Counted from the stretch's first letter, positions 45,879-55,704 are shown. The stretch is DNA of 64,000 bases from JAKAGZ01 sp963783855 (GCA_963783855.1 CAWAPE010000004.1:1-64000), one strand, 5' to 3'. A program made the numbers and translations. Notes: generated by a model from the sequence alone, not told the origin.

Positions 45879-48449
45879 TTATTCTGCCCAATAAACTACA
45901 CCTAATTCAAACGGACTAAACAATAGTGGGTTCTTCGGCAATATTCTAATTGTAAAACCCTGCTGTCCGCTCATTTTACAGGTAATATTACCTGAGTATA
46001 TAGAAACACCACTTTTCGATTTAGCAGTAATTGTTTCCATAATTTCAGTATTATTCAATTGCGGATAATCCTTGTTATCAAGAGGACCGTAATAAATCTG
46101 AACCTCTACATCATTTGGTGTAAGGCTACCAAGGTCAATTTCAGCCTTTACAGGGAAAGCCTGCCCCACAAATATTTTCCCACCATTACCATTTGTTTCA
46201 ATCTTTTTAACACTAATTTTTGACCAATCATTCAAAATAGTCTGTTTCCAGTTAGCCAGAACTTTAGCCTTTTCCCATTTTTTGTCTTGTAACTCTACAC
46301 GTTTATCGAAGCCTGATTTATAATATTTTGAGAAATATTCTTCAATCATTCTATGAGTATTGAATGCAGGGCCAAGTTTTTTCATAGAATTTTTTACTCT
46401 TTCTATCCACTTCCTTGGGAGCATATCTTCACCACGTGAATAGAAAAGAGGTATAATCTGAGTTTCAAGAGTGCTATAAAACTGGCGTGCTTCCACTTCA
46501 TCCTGGTAATCGTGATCCTGATATTCTTCACCGTTTCCTATTTTCCAGCCAACTTCCGGATCAAATCCTTCGTCCCACCAACCGTCAAGCACACTGAAAT
46601 TTAGTCCGCCGTTTGCAATTACTTTCATTCCTGACGTTCCGCTCGCCTCCAGGGGTCTTCTCGGTGTATTTAACCATATATCGCACCCTTCAACAAGATA
46701 ACGTGCAACATTCATATCATAGTTTTCAATAAACACAATTTTTCTTCTGAATTTTTCATTCTTAGCAAACTGGAATATTTGCTGAATTAATTTCTTTCCG
46801 GCTTCGTCCTGTGGATGAGCTTTACCTGCCATAATAATCTGTACAGGATAATCCTTATTGTTTAGAATATCGTACAATCTCTCTATATCCTTAAATATAA
46901 GCGTTGCTCTCTTATAGGTAGCAAACCGCCTTGCAAACCCAATTGTAAGAGCTGTTGGGTCCAGCACCTCGGCAGCTGCTGCAATATCGCTCTGGCTTCC
47001 GCCCCGGCTTTTAATTTGCTTTATTAATCTTCTTCGTGCAAAAGCAACCAGGCGTTCTCTTCTTCTCTCGTGAGTTCTCCAAAGTTCTTCGTCCGGGATT
47101 TTATCAATTCTTTTATAAAGATCTTCTGATGCCGGATTATCTACCCATTTTTGTCCAAGATACTGAAGCATTAAAGTTTCCATTTCATTTGAAATGTGCG
47201 AACGTGTATGAACTCCATTTGTAATATATCCGATTGGTATTTCATTGAACGGAACATTCTTGTAGCCGGACACCCACATTTTTTTAGAAACCTCTCCGTG
47301 CAATCTGCTAACTCCATTTACAAATCCTGCTGTATTCATAGCAAGGTGAGCCATATTAAATGAGCTGGAATTTTTATCATTATAAATATTTCCCAAACCA
47401 TAAAATTCTTTATCAGAAATATTTAATTCTTTACGGTAATAATCTCCAAAATATTTTTCAACAAGTGCATTTGGGAAAACATCTATTCCCGCAGGAACCG
47501 GAGTGTGGGTTGTAAATACATTAGAATAAAACCCAATCTCTTTAGCTTCTGCAAAACTTAAGCCTTCATTCTTTATAAGGTACTTGATCCTTTCAAGAGA
47601 CATAAAAGCTGAATGGCCTTCATTCATATGGCAAACCATGGGTTTAATGCCCAAAGCATGCATTGCTCTTATTCCACCAACACCAAGTATTATCTCCTGT
47701 TGAATTCTTGTTTCATTATTACCGCCGTAAAGTGTCTCGGTAATTTTTTTATCTGCATCTGAATTTTGAGATAAATTTGTATCAAGCAGGTATAAAGGAA
47801 TTCTGCCTACCTGAATTTTCCATATCTGGAAGAAAACATCATGATTCATCATTCTCACAGAAACTCTAAGAGGATCCCCACCTTCATTTTTTACAAGCTC
47901 CATTGGCAGGTTTTCAAAATCATTAATTTCATATCTTTCCTGTTGCCATCCATCTGATGTAAGATATTGCTGGAAATATCCTTCCTTATATAAAAGTCCT
48001 ACTCCAATTAACGGGATACCAAGATCGCTACATGCTTTTAAATGATCGCCGGAAAGGATACCGAGTCCGCCGGAATATGTCTGTAAACATTCAGCCAGAC
48101 CGAACTCTGCTGAAAGATATACGATGTTATTTTCTTCATACCGTGAATAGTTTTTCTGGAACCAGGTTTTTTCTTTCAAATAATCCGCTAGTTTCTGATG
48201 TACCCTGGAAAGATGAGATCTGAATCCATCATCTTTAGAAAGTTCCTCAAGTCGCTCCTGACTTGCTCTTCCAAGGATCAAAACTGGATTATGATTAGTT
48301 TCCTCCCACAATTCCTGATCCAATCTCCTGAACAATTCTCTTGAATCAGGATTCCAGCTCCAGTGAATATTATATGCTACCTCACGAAGCTTCTCAAGGT
48401 TTTTAGGTAAAGAAGGTACGACCTGGTATGTGCCAAGAAATTTATGCAT
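45879..48449 (-). CDS. Alpha-glucan (glycogen) phosphorylase
   Basis: 856 residues of the Thermotoga-type alpha-glucan phosphorylase family, which begins with a short DUF3417 region ('LREVAYNIHWSWNPDSRELF') and is distinct from the E. coli GlgP/MalP branch. The PLP-lysine lies in 'ASGTSGMKVIANGG', with 'YGGNNETRIQQEIILGVGG' and 'HMNEGHSAF' also visible. It releases glucose-1-phosphate from storage glucan. The last 120 residues form a beta-rich domain. It is probably a single-gene unit. Confidence 0.93.
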   Translation of the reverse strand: MHKFLGTYQVVPSLPKNLEKLREVAYNIHWSWNPDSRELFRRLDQELWEETNHNPVLILGRASQERLEELSKDDGFRSHLSRVHQKLADYLKEKTWFQKNYSRYEENNIVYLSAEFGLAECLQTYSGGLGILSGDHLKACSDLGIPLIGVGLLYKEGYFQQYLTSDGWQQERYEINDFENLPMELVKNEGGDPLRVSVRMMNHDVFFQIWKIQVGRIPLYLLDTNLSQNSDADKKITETLYGGNNETRIQQEIILGVGGIRAMHALGIKPMVCHMNEGHSAFMSLERIKYLIKNEGLSFAEAKEIGFYSNVFTTHTPVPAGIDVFPNALVEKYFGDYYRKELNISDKEFYGLGNIYNDKNSSSFNMAHLAMNTAGFVNGVSRLHGEVSKKMWVSGYKNVPFNEIPIGYITNGVHTRSHISNEMETLMLQYLGQKWVDNPASEDLYKRIDKIPDEELWRTHERRRERLVAFARRRLIKQIKSRGGSQSDIAAAAEVLDPTALTIGFARRFATYKRATLIFKDIERLYDILNNKDYPVQIIMAGKAHPQDEAGKKLIQQIFQFAKNEKFRRKIVFIENYDMNVARYLVEGCDIWLNTPRRPLEASGTSGMKVIANGGLNFSVLDGWWDEGFDPEVGWKIGNGEEYQDHDYQDEVEARQFYSTLETQIIPLFYSRGEDMLPRKWIERVKNSMKKLGPAFNTHRMIEEYFSKYYKSGFDKRVELQDKKWEKAKVLANWKQTILNDWSKISVKKIETNGNGGKIFVGQAFPVKAEIDLGSLTPNDVEVQIYYGPLDNKDYPQLNNTEIMETITAKSKSGVSIYSGNITCKMSGQQGFTIRILPKNPLLFSPFELGVVYWAE

Positions 48450-48718
48450 TAATTCTCCGTAAACTTTATTTTATCTATTGTTAGGCAGATATGTTACTTT
48501 CTGAGTTTAAAATATAGTAATTCTAAAATTAGCATAAAATATCAATAATACCTTGTTTTTAAGTAGTTTCTTTAAAATGATTATTAAAATACTGCCTAAT
48601 TGGGTAGGTCAATTGGCTTATCACGAGAAAAGTCGGTTCTTAATTCTACTTAGGCACAGGGATGAAAAAATCAGTAAATTTAACCCGAAAAATATAACAT
48701 ACTTAAAAAGGAAAATAA

Positions 48719-48967
48719 ATGGCGTTTGAGCTTACATTTAAAGACACACCTAAAAATTTAGTTGCTAAAATAGAAAAAGCAATAACTGACAGAAACGGCA
48801 AGTTTAATGGCAATGAAAAAGAAGGTACAATTGAAATATCAACACCGGTTGGTAATGTTTCAGTTGGATATAAAATTGAGGGACAAAAAGTAAATGTTGA
48901 TATAATTGAAAAACCAATGTTCATTCCGGAAGAAATGATTAAAAGCGAAATATTAAAGATGATTTAA
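48719..48967 (+). CDS. Small conserved-looking protein of unknown function
   Basis: 82 residues, alternating strand and helix ('TIEISTPVGNVSVGYKIE' near 42-59) with a hydrophobic C-terminal helix. It has an 'aaaagga' ribosome site 8 bases before the ATG and codon use like its neighbours, which supports a real gene. There is no signal peptide. The layout (short helix, then 'GTIEIS' and 'VNVDIIEKPMFIP' strands) loosely recalls polyhydroxyalkanoate-system proteins, but the match is too weak to name. It stands alone between two divergently or convergently placed minus-strand genes. Confidence 0.6.
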   Translation: MAFELTFKDTPKNLVAKIEKAITDRNGKFNGNEKEGTIEISTPVGNVSVGYKIEGQKVNVDIIEKPMFIPEEMIKSEILKMI

Positions 48968-49023
48968 TACTTACTTAGCTTTTCACCATTATTTCAATTA
49001 TTGGTATGTGCTGTTTTAACCTG

Positions 49024-49929
49024 TTAATATTTCTTTATCAATATTAACGTAGCATCATCATCAGGTTCAGGGCAATAGACCCTAAAATCATCTTTTATCC
49101 CCTGGAATATTTCGGCTGAGGAAAGATGTTTCGTTGAAATCAATTGTTTCTCCAGTCTATCAATAGTATAATTTAATTCACCATTCCGCTGCTCAGAGAA
49201 GCCATCGGTATACAGAACGAGTATGTCCCCCTGCCCCATTACATTCAAAGTGTTAATTGAATATCTTTTTTTGTAGCCTAGGATTCCACCACCGACTTTT
49301 CCATCAATATCAGATTCTGAAGGAAGTGTTCCTATAGGCGGATAATTTACAAGGTTAAGATTATCAATTTTTACAATTTTATTATATTCATTGGAAAATA
49401 TTAACGGCAGCGGATGTCCTGCCGATATAAATCTGAAATCACCATTGTTATTAATTTCACCATATATCATAGTGATATATTTTTCAATACTGGAAGAATC
49501 ATAAAATCTCTGGTTGATGGTTTCAAAAAGATCCACGGTTATTTCACCATAATTTGAAAGTTCATAACTGGCCCCTACAAGAAAAGCCTGATGAAGCATT
49601 GCATTCAATAATGAATCTGTAATACTATGCCCGCTGACATCCGAAAGAAGAATTCCTGACTTATTCTTTAATTCTTTCAGCTTGTCCCTTACCCATGTTT
49701 TACCTGAATAGTCGGCCTGTGATATTCTTTCATCAAGATTGAAACGTTTCGCAAAATCCACATAAATTATATGGTCACCGCATACGTCGCCTAAAAGAGA
49801 AATTGTCTCACCATAAATATCCAGCCCTTGAACAGATGGAATTTCACCGGGGTTCGGCTTAATATTTTTAGCTATTTGTTGAAAATTTATTATTTCGTTA
49901 GTGTCATTTACCATTAGAATTAAGAGCAT
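49024..49929 (-). CDS. SpoIIE/RsbU-type PP2C serine phosphatase
   Basis: 301 residues. Metal-binding motifs of the SpoIIE family are visible: 'LLGDVCGDHIIYVDF' near 46-60, 'ILLSDVSGHS' near 92-101, 'FRFISAGHPLPLIF' and 'LVLYTDGFSEQ', and the final 'EPDDDATLILIKK'. No N-terminal PAS, GAF or membrane sensor domain is present, so the input must come from a partner. An unusual short insertion ('FNLDERISQADYSGKTWVRDK') follows the first motif. Such phosphatases usually act on anti-sigma antagonists; none is nearby. The start at 49929 or a Met five residues in are both possible. Confidence 0.88.
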   Translation of the reverse strand: MLLILMVNDTNEIINFQQIAKNIKPNPGEIPSVQGLDIYGETISLLGDVCGDHIIYVDFAKRFNLDERISQADYSGKTWVRDKLKELKNKSGILLSDVSGHSITDSLLNAMLHQAFLVGASYELSNYGEITVDLFETINQRFYDSSSIEKYITMIYGEINNNGDFRFISAGHPLPLIFSNEYNKIVKIDNLNLVNYPPIGTLPSESDIDGKVGGGILGYKKRYSINTLNVMGQGDILVLYTDGFSEQRNGELNYTIDRLEKQLISTKHLSSAEIFQGIKDDFRVYCPEPDDDATLILIKKY

Positions 49930-50117
49930 TAATTTTTGAATGCGCTAATATAGCATTTAAATATAATGTTGCCACAATAAACAGATTAAGAAACCATTAA
50001 ATTACACAAGCGGATAAAACCGAGGATAGGAAATGTATTATAAGGCTTTATTAGCTTGTTTTAGGTAAGTTTAATTAAAATTAGAAGTGAGTAATAACTG
50101 AATAAACGAAACGAATT

Positions 50118-50144
50118 TTAGAGACGCGAATGCCCGCGTCTCTA
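50118..50144 (-). terminator. Hairpin closing the respiratory operon
   Basis: A strong 10-bp inverted repeat ('tagagacgcg' with 'cgcgtctcta', 6-base loop) lies 9 bases past the stop of the last operon gene. The downstream T-run on the minus strand is poor (TAAAATTCG), so it may slow or protect the transcript end as much as terminate. Confidence 0.6.
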
Positions 50145-50152
50145 ATAAAGCT

Positions 50153-51496
50153 TTACTTTGTTTTATAAACGCTTAATAACCATTTGGCTACTGCTTTTGC
50201 CTGGTCAGGTCTTAAACCCGGATTCGGCATAGGAGGATATCCGGGGTTATTTTGTGTAGGATTCAATATGAATTTAACTAACTGCCCCTCTTTGCCTTCG
50301 TATTTAGGTAATGTCTGTTTATACGGTGGCCCGACTACTTTGTGATCAAATGCATGGCAGGAAGAACAAATATTATTAAATATATCCTCTCCATTAATTT
50401 TAGGGGCTTTATTAGCACCTGCTAATTGCGCCATCATATCATCATATTTATTACTCAAAACAACTGTTTGCATTTCAGTGGCATTATCAACTGCTGTTTG
50501 ATCTTTAATAACAACAGCCATTACAACAAGAATCAAAACTATGTATAAAATTCCTGTGTATTTAACATTAGCATTTCTCAGCATTGAATAGAGCAAATGA
50601 TAACTGAGGAACATCAGCAAAAGAGCCATTGTAGCATAGCCAAAAATTGTACCTGATATAGCAGTATCAGGTAATGAGAATATCGTTAAAGCAAGTAATA
50701 GAGGTAATAATAATCCTGCGAATAAAGCATAATGGATTCCTGTTTCCCGTACAAATTCTTTGTACCCATCATCCTTTTCAGTAATACCTCCTTCCCAGTA
50801 AAAATATCTGAAAAGTATTGTACCGCCTGTAAATGTTAAAGCGAGTGCAATAAAGAAAAGAAATCTTGAAATAGTAACCCAGGAAAATAAAATTGCAAAG
50901 AAATTACTTCCAATACTCCAATCTTTAGGAAAAGTAGCAATTGATATACCTGCAACAAACACCCAGATTGAAACAAGCAGCAAAGCCAGGCCGTAATATC
51001 CTGTACGCATGCTCATATGTTTACTGGAATCTTTCAGTTCCGAAATATCCCTGGCTAGTTCCTGATCTTTAGTTTTTACTTCATCAAGTGAAGTAAAAAT
51101 CATACTGAATTTTACCGAATACCTGTAAGTATAAATAAAAATCAGAGCGAGAATAATTACAAAGAAAGAGACAGTAAGATAAAGTACCGACAAAGTACTG
51201 CCGAGATGGAGTAATTGTGCGTAAACCAGAGTTGCGGTAAGTACAGGCACCGCACCAAGTATAATACCAACACCTTTATTAACGGTAACAATTTCAATTA
51301 TTTCTCTGGCAAAACGAAGATAATGAGGATTGTTTTCCTTAGTTCCTTTATGTTTATAAAATAAAGAGAGGAAGGTTCCCCCGAGAATCATACTTATAAA
51401 GGGCACAAAAAGAAACATTACTAACATCACAAGGTAATGCAATAGTTGTAAATGTTCCGAAGATTGAGGTATTACAAATTTTTCTAAAAACTCCAT
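50153..51496 (-). CDS. Polytopic membrane protein with C-terminal monoheme cytochrome c domain
   Basis: 447 residues. About nine hydrophobic helices fill residues 18-335, with charged loops such as 'TSLDEVKTKDQELARDISEL'; the last about 80 residues are a class I cytochrome c with heme-binding C377-S-S-C-H381 and a Met ligand candidate in 'GYPPMPNPGL'. The heme domain should face the periplasm. It is the final gene of the ACIII/oxidase operon, 23 bases after heme O synthase. The membrane part is not a recognised oxidase subunit; the fusion probably feeds electrons to the oxidase. The order of the operon supports this role, but it is not proven. Confidence 0.8.
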   Translation of the reverse strand: MEFLEKFVIPQSSEHLQLLHYLVMLVMFLFVPFISMILGGTFLSLFYKHKGTKENNPHYLRFAREIIEIVTVNKGVGIILGAVPVLTATLVYAQLLHLGSTLSVLYLTVSFFVIILALIFIYTYRYSVKFSMIFTSLDEVKTKDQELARDISELKDSSKHMSMRTGYYGLALLLVSIWVFVAGISIATFPKDWSIGSNFFAILFSWVTISRFLFFIALALTFTGGTILFRYFYWEGGITEKDDGYKEFVRETGIHYALFAGLLLPLLLALTIFSLPDTAISGTIFGYATMALLLMFLSYHLLYSMLRNANVKYTGILYIVLILVVMAVVIKDQTAVDNATEMQTVVLSNKYDDMMAQLAGANKAPKINGEDIFNNICSSCHAFDHKVVGPPYKQTLPKYEGKEGQLVKFILNPTQNNPGYPPMPNPGLRPDQAKAVAKWLLSVYKTK

Positions 51497-51519
51497 CGTT
51501 TAATGCTCTCTTTTTTCAG

Positions 51520-52431
51520 TTAAAATAATAATACTAGTTTATCAATAGAGATCAGTAGGACAACCAGTAACGCAAAAATATTTATCTCCCTAAAAGCAAA
51601 TCCGAAATATTTTTTCTCTTTCGTCGATTTCAATAACTTAACCGCTCCCCATATCATCCATAAACCAGCGGCTAAAAGTCCAAAATTAATTAATTGTGAT
51701 CTCACTACCCCAAAAACGGGTAGCAACAATCCTATCACAACAGTGGAGGCTATCCAAATAAAAGTAATTCTACCAAGCTGTTCTGAATTAAAGATTTGAG
51801 TTAATGTAGGAAAACCAGCCTGTTTATAATCATCACCATAAATTAACAGCAACAGCCAAAAGTGAGGTATTTGCCAGATAAAAAAGAAAAGTGCTATAAT
51901 GCCAATTTGTGGATCAAGAATACTTCCTCCACCTGCTACCCAGCCAACCGCCGGAGGTATTGCACCGACCATTGAGCCTGGTATAATAGCAAATGCATTT
52001 TTCTTTTTTAGTGGTGTATATATTGCATTATACCACGCCAGATTTAACAGTCCGAGTCCAAGAGCTATCAATCCGGCTCCCAGATAAAGCATAACTGAGC
52101 CAACTATTACCAGAAACAAAGCCAGATTAAGTGCGTCCTGTGCAGAAATTTTTCCCGATGGGATGGGCCTGTTCTTTGTCCTTCCCATCATTGCATCAGT
52201 ATTTCTTTCCTGGTAATGATTTAATACGGCAGCACCACACGCAAGTAAAAGTATTCCCAAAATGGGAGCGATCATACTTAACGAAAACCCACCTGCAGCA
52301 CACAAATACCCGAAGATAGTTGTGATAGTCACAAAAGAAGTAATCCTTATCTTGGTAAGTTCCATGATAAGATCAGTCTTTTGTCTAAGACTAAGTGCTA
52401 TTACGGGATTACTAATGTTTTCGTTTATCAT
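51520..52431 (-). CDS. ctaB: Protoheme IX farnesyltransferase (heme O synthase)
   Basis: 303 residues with about eight to nine membrane helices and the two prenyltransferase motifs: 'NHYQERNTDAMMGRTKNRPI' near 71-90, whose DxxMxRT core binds prenyl-pyrophosphate Mg2+, and 'YGDDYKQAGFPTL' further on. It makes heme O from heme b for the oxidase of this operon. The start overlaps the subunit II stop by one base, so it is translationally coupled. Confidence 0.96.
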   Translation of the reverse strand: MINENISNPVIALSLRQKTDLIMELTKIRITSFVTITTIFGYLCAAGGFSLSMIAPILGILLLACGAAVLNHYQERNTDAMMGRTKNRPIPSGKISAQDALNLALFLVIVGSVMLYLGAGLIALGLGLLNLAWYNAIYTPLKKKNAFAIIPGSMVGAIPPAVGWVAGGGSILDPQIGIIALFFFIWQIPHFWLLLLIYGDDYKQAGFPTLTQIFNSEQLGRITFIWIASTVVIGLLLPVFGVVRSQLINFGLLAAGLWMIWGAVKLLKSTKEKKYFGFAFREINIFALLVVLLISIDKLVLLF

Positions 52432-53093
52432 TATTGATTACTTTTATCCTTAGAATCACTACTCGTAGCAGCTCCGGTTTTAGATGCTCTACTTTCCAAC
52501 CATTTCTTAAATTGAGTTTCAGGAATAACTTTTACGGCAGAATACATATAAGAATGATTCAACCCACAGTACTCTGCACAAAAGACCTGGTAAGTTCCTA
52601 ACTCTTCAGCTCTGAACCACGCAATATTTGTTCTGGATGGAATACAATCCTTTTTAACCCGGAATGCCGGGACATAAAATGAATGGTCAACATCAATAGA
52701 ATGCAGGTTAACTTTCACATTCTTATTTAACGGTACATATAAAGTATCACTTTTTACCCCATTCGCATATTTAAATGTCCACTTCCACATTTGCGCAGTT
52801 ACATCAACAACCATTGAATCTTTAGGAGGAGTTGAGAGGTCTTTATATCCAACCCATCCAAGCCAGAACATAACCAACGCTATTAATGTAGGAATTACAG
52901 TCCAGGTAACTTCCAGAGCTGTACTACCGTGAATATTGACGGCCTTTTTGTTTTTCTTCCTGTTATATTTTACTACAAAAACAACCATCATAGTAGTTAT
53001 TAATAGTAAAAAGAAAACACATATTGCTACTATAATAAAAAAGGTTGTATCAGTTTCGTGTACAAAATTTGATGCTTCTGCAATCATTGTCAT
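52431..53093 (-). CDS. coxB: Cytochrome c oxidase subunit II
   Basis: 220 residues: two membrane helices at the N-terminus and a cupredoxin-fold CuA domain. All CuA ligands are present: H137 ('DVDHSFYVP'), C172, E174, C176, H180 and M183 in 'CAEYCGLNHSYM'. Quinol oxidases of this family lack these residues, so this enzyme accepts electrons from cytochrome c. No cytochrome c domain is fused to the C-terminus, unlike classical caa3 enzymes; separate cytochromes are encoded nearby. The tail is Ser/Lys-rich. Confidence 0.96.
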   Translation of the reverse strand: MTMIAEASNFVHETDTTFFIIVAICVFFLLLITTMMVVFVVKYNRKKNKKAVNIHGSTALEVTWTVIPTLIALVMFWLGWVGYKDLSTPPKDSMVVDVTAQMWKWTFKYANGVKSDTLYVPLNKNVKVNLHSIDVDHSFYVPAFRVKKDCIPSRTNIAWFRAEELGTYQVFCAEYCGLNHSYMYSAVKVIPETQFKKWLESRASKTGAATSSDSKDKSNQ

Positions 53094-53106
53094 TGTTTTT
53101 TAGACC

Positions 53107-53406
53107 TTACATATTAGAAAAATCAGAGAATAATAATACTATTGATACTATTAGAAAAAATAATGCGACCAGTACGAATATTTTAAATGGTTTTGACTCA
53201 ACATTGAGATGCATAAAAACAGTTAAAACCAGGTAAGATTTAATCGACGCTATTATTAAAGCCACTGCAATTGTTACCTCTCCCAGATTTACCCCGGCGA
53301 CTACAGCTGTAATAGCAGTAAGAGTTAAAAGAGCCAACCATACAACTATATACTTACCGTAACTATGTCCTGGTTTTTCTATGTGTTGTGCTATTTGTTT
53401 TTCCAT
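53107..53406 (-). CDS. Cytochrome c oxidase subunit IV (CyoD/CtaF-like)
   Basis: 99 residues with three membrane helices and 'IEKPGHSYGKYIVVWLALLT' near the N-terminus, followed by 'FMHLNVESKPFKIFVLVAL', in the pattern of prokaryotic COX4/CyoD-type subunits. These small subunits stabilise the oxidase. It sits between subunit III and subunit II genes in the operon, with 10- and 13-base gaps. Confidence 0.88.
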   Translation of the reverse strand: MEKQIAQHIEKPGHSYGKYIVVWLALLTLTAITAVVAGVNLGEVTIAVALIIASIKSYLVLTVFMHLNVESKPFKIFVLVALFFLIVSIVLLFSDFSNM

Positions 53407-53416
53407 AAAAAGTACC

Positions 53417-54040
53417 TCAGGTTATAAGATAGAATAATGGGAAGAGGAAAATCCAGATAATATCTACAAGGTGCCAGTATAATCCGGCTGCTTCAAGTTT
53501 CACAGTCTGATCCGGTGTTATTACATCCTTCATAGTAAACCTCATCATAATCATAATTATTACCATTCCGATAATAACGTGTAATCCGTGCAATCCAGTC
53601 ATCACATAATAAAGCCCAAAGAATAAAATATGTCCCGGTGGCTGGCTCAATAATTCAGGAGAGCCCGGGAAATTACCGTGATGAATCTCAGCCATCCATT
53701 CAAAATATTTATTCACCAGGAACACAAGCCCGAAAATTACCGTTGTTCCCTGCAGAATAAGCGAAAGTATTTTTTTCCCGTTCTGCATAGCAACAATTGA
53801 CAGTGCTATAGTTAAACTACTTGTAAGAAGAATTACGGTATTTGTTGTTCCTATAAAAACATTCATAGATCTTGCGGCAATATAAAAATCCTGGTGATGC
53901 AAGTATCTGTAAACAGAATACATAAAGAACAAACCCCCGAAAAGAACCAATTCTGTAAAAAGGAACAGCCACATTCCCATCCTGGAACCAATATCATCCC
54001 GGTGAACGTGAGCGGCTGCAGTGTGCTCTTGAGTACTCAC
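53417..54040 (-). CDS. Cytochrome c oxidase subunit III
   Basis: 207 residues with five membrane helices ('MGMWLFLFTELVLFGGLFFM', 'GLYYVMTGLHGLHVIIGMVI', 'GLYWHLVDIIWIFLFPLFYL'). The conserved 'HGLHVIIG' and 'WHLVDIIWIFLFP' motifs are standard for the short CyoC-type subunit III. The gene overlaps subunit I by one base and so is coupled to it. Confidence 0.95.
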   Translation of the reverse strand: MSTQEHTAAAHVHRDDIGSRMGMWLFLFTELVLFGGLFFMYSVYRYLHHQDFYIAARSMNVFIGTTNTVILLTSSLTIALSIVAMQNGKKILSLILQGTTVIFGLVFLVNKYFEWMAEIHHGNFPGSPELLSQPPGHILFFGLYYVMTGLHGLHVIIGMVIIMIMMRFTMKDVITPDQTVKLEAAGLYWHLVDIIWIFLFPLFYLIT

Positions 54041-55686
54041 TATACCTCCTCTACTATATCATTTTGTTTGTATTCGTACGGACCATCTACCACATTAGGA
54101 ATCTCCTCGTAGTTTTCCAGCGGCGGCGGTGTCGGTACAGTCCATTCAAGGGTTTCGCCACCCCAGAGATTCCTCGCGGTAACTTTTTCCCCACTGAACA
54201 CTGATCTTAAAAGATTATATAACATAAACAGTATTCCTGCTACCATTATCCAGGAACCCACAGTGGCTATAACATGATAAACCTGGTATTCAGGGAGATA
54301 ATTATAAGATCTCCTGGGCATTCCTAACCAGCCGAGGATAAAGAACGGGAAATACAAAATATTAAAGCCGACAAAGATGACCCAGAAAGCAACCTTAGCT
54401 TTTTTAATATTATACATCTTACCAATCATTTTAGGCAGCCAGTAGTGAAGTGCAGCAAAAATTCCGAATCCAGCTGTACCAAATACTACATAATGTATAT
54501 GCCCAACAATGAAATAAGTGTCAGTTAAATGTATATCCACTGAAAGAGCCCCCTGTATGATTCCGGTTAATCCTCCAATAGTAAAAAGGAATATAAACGC
54601 CAGTGCATAAAGCATTGGAGGATCAAGTGAAATGGAACCTTTGTAAAGAGTAGCTGTCCAGTTAAAAACTTTTACAGCACTTGGTATAGCTACAAGGAAT
54701 GTTAATAATGAAAAGACAAATTCACCTGTATCGCTCATCCCTACTGCAAACATATGATGTGCCCAAACTAAAGAACCAAAAACAGCAATCGCGAGACTAG
54801 AGTAGGCAATAAACTTATATCCGAAAATTGTTCTTTGAGAGAATGTCGGAATAATTTCCGAAATAACACCCATGGCTGGTACCGCCATAATATAAACTGC
54901 CGGGTGTGAATAAATCCAGAACAAATGCTGGAATAATATCGGATCACCTCCAAGTGATGGATCAAACAAACCCACACCAAATACTCTTTCAATTATGACG
55001 AGTAATAAAGTAATACCGATTATAGGCGTTACAATTATTTGTATCCAGCCCGTGGCATAAAGTCCCCAGGAAAACAGTGGCATTTTAAACCATCCCATTC
55101 CCGGTGCTCTTAAACGATGAATAGTGGTTACAAAATTAAGTCCTGTAAGAATAGACGAGAAACCAAGAATAAAGACAGCACTTAGTGTTATAATCATGTT
55201 AGTGCTTGTTCTTACAGAGTAAGGAATATAGAATGTCCACCCTGTGTCCGGCGCACCTCCCGGAAGAAATATTGCAGCTATTATTAAAGCACCGCCAATT
55301 ATGTATAAATACCAGGACAACAAATTTAGCCGCGGGAATGCAACATCCTTAGCCCCAAGCATAATTGGGAGAAAGAAATTACCAAACACAGCGGGTATAC
55401 CGGGTATAACAAAAATAAAAAGCATTATCACACCGTGAAGTGTAAAGAATGCGTTATAGGTCTGTGGTCCAACCAGGAAATCACCCGGCATTAATAACTT
55501 AAGCCTTATTAACACACCAAGAGTCATTCCGACAAGAAACCAGCTCATTAATGCAACAAGGTAAAGGATTCCTATCCTCTTATGATCCGTGGATAATATC
55601 CAGGCAAAGATTCCTTTATGCTTGCCCTTGTAATCTAAGTAACTGGGTTCACTATTATGAGTAACTGCCGTAGCATCACTTGCCAT
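54040..55686 (-). CDS. coxA: Heme-copper oxidase subunit I, A2-type
   Basis: 548 residues with the twelve-helix core. Heme and CuB ligands are in place: 'FFTLHGVIMLF', 'HPAVYIMAVPAMG' with H261 and the cross-linking Y265, 'WAHHMFAVGM', and 'FIVGHIHYVVFG'. The proton channel position usually held by Glu in 'GHPEVY' is replaced by Tyr-Ser ('IYSHPAVY', Y259-S260), the mark of A2-type enzymes such as the Rhodothermus marinus caa3 oxidase. It reduces O2 to water using cytochrome c electrons. Subunits III, IV and II follow in order downstream. Confidence 0.96.
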   Translation of the reverse strand: MASDATAVTHNSEPSYLDYKGKHKGIFAWILSTDHKRIGILYLVALMSWFLVGMTLGVLIRLKLLMPGDFLVGPQTYNAFFTLHGVIMLFIFVIPGIPAVFGNFFLPIMLGAKDVAFPRLNLLSWYLYIIGGALIIAAIFLPGGAPDTGWTFYIPYSVRTSTNMIITLSAVFILGFSSILTGLNFVTTIHRLRAPGMGWFKMPLFSWGLYATGWIQIIVTPIIGITLLLVIIERVFGVGLFDPSLGGDPILFQHLFWIYSHPAVYIMAVPAMGVISEIIPTFSQRTIFGYKFIAYSSLAIAVFGSLVWAHHMFAVGMSDTGEFVFSLLTFLVAIPSAVKVFNWTATLYKGSISLDPPMLYALAFIFLFTIGGLTGIIQGALSVDIHLTDTYFIVGHIHYVVFGTAGFGIFAALHYWLPKMIGKMYNIKKAKVAFWVIFVGFNILYFPFFILGWLGMPRRSYNYLPEYQVYHVIATVGSWIMVAGILFMLYNLLRSVFSGEKVTARNLWGGETLEWTVPTPPPLENYEEIPNVVDGPYEYKQNDIVEEV

Positions 55687-55704
55687 AAAAATTCTACCTC
55701 TTTA

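Noticed and set aside
48577..48729. A 51-codon plus-strand open frame ahead of the small protein gene
   Set aside because: No ribosome site, and it runs into the start of the better supported 82-residue gene.
50118..50144. CRISPR repeat or attachment site
   Set aside because: It is a single inverted repeat, not repeated elsewhere in the window, and its position after a stop codon fits a transcript end.
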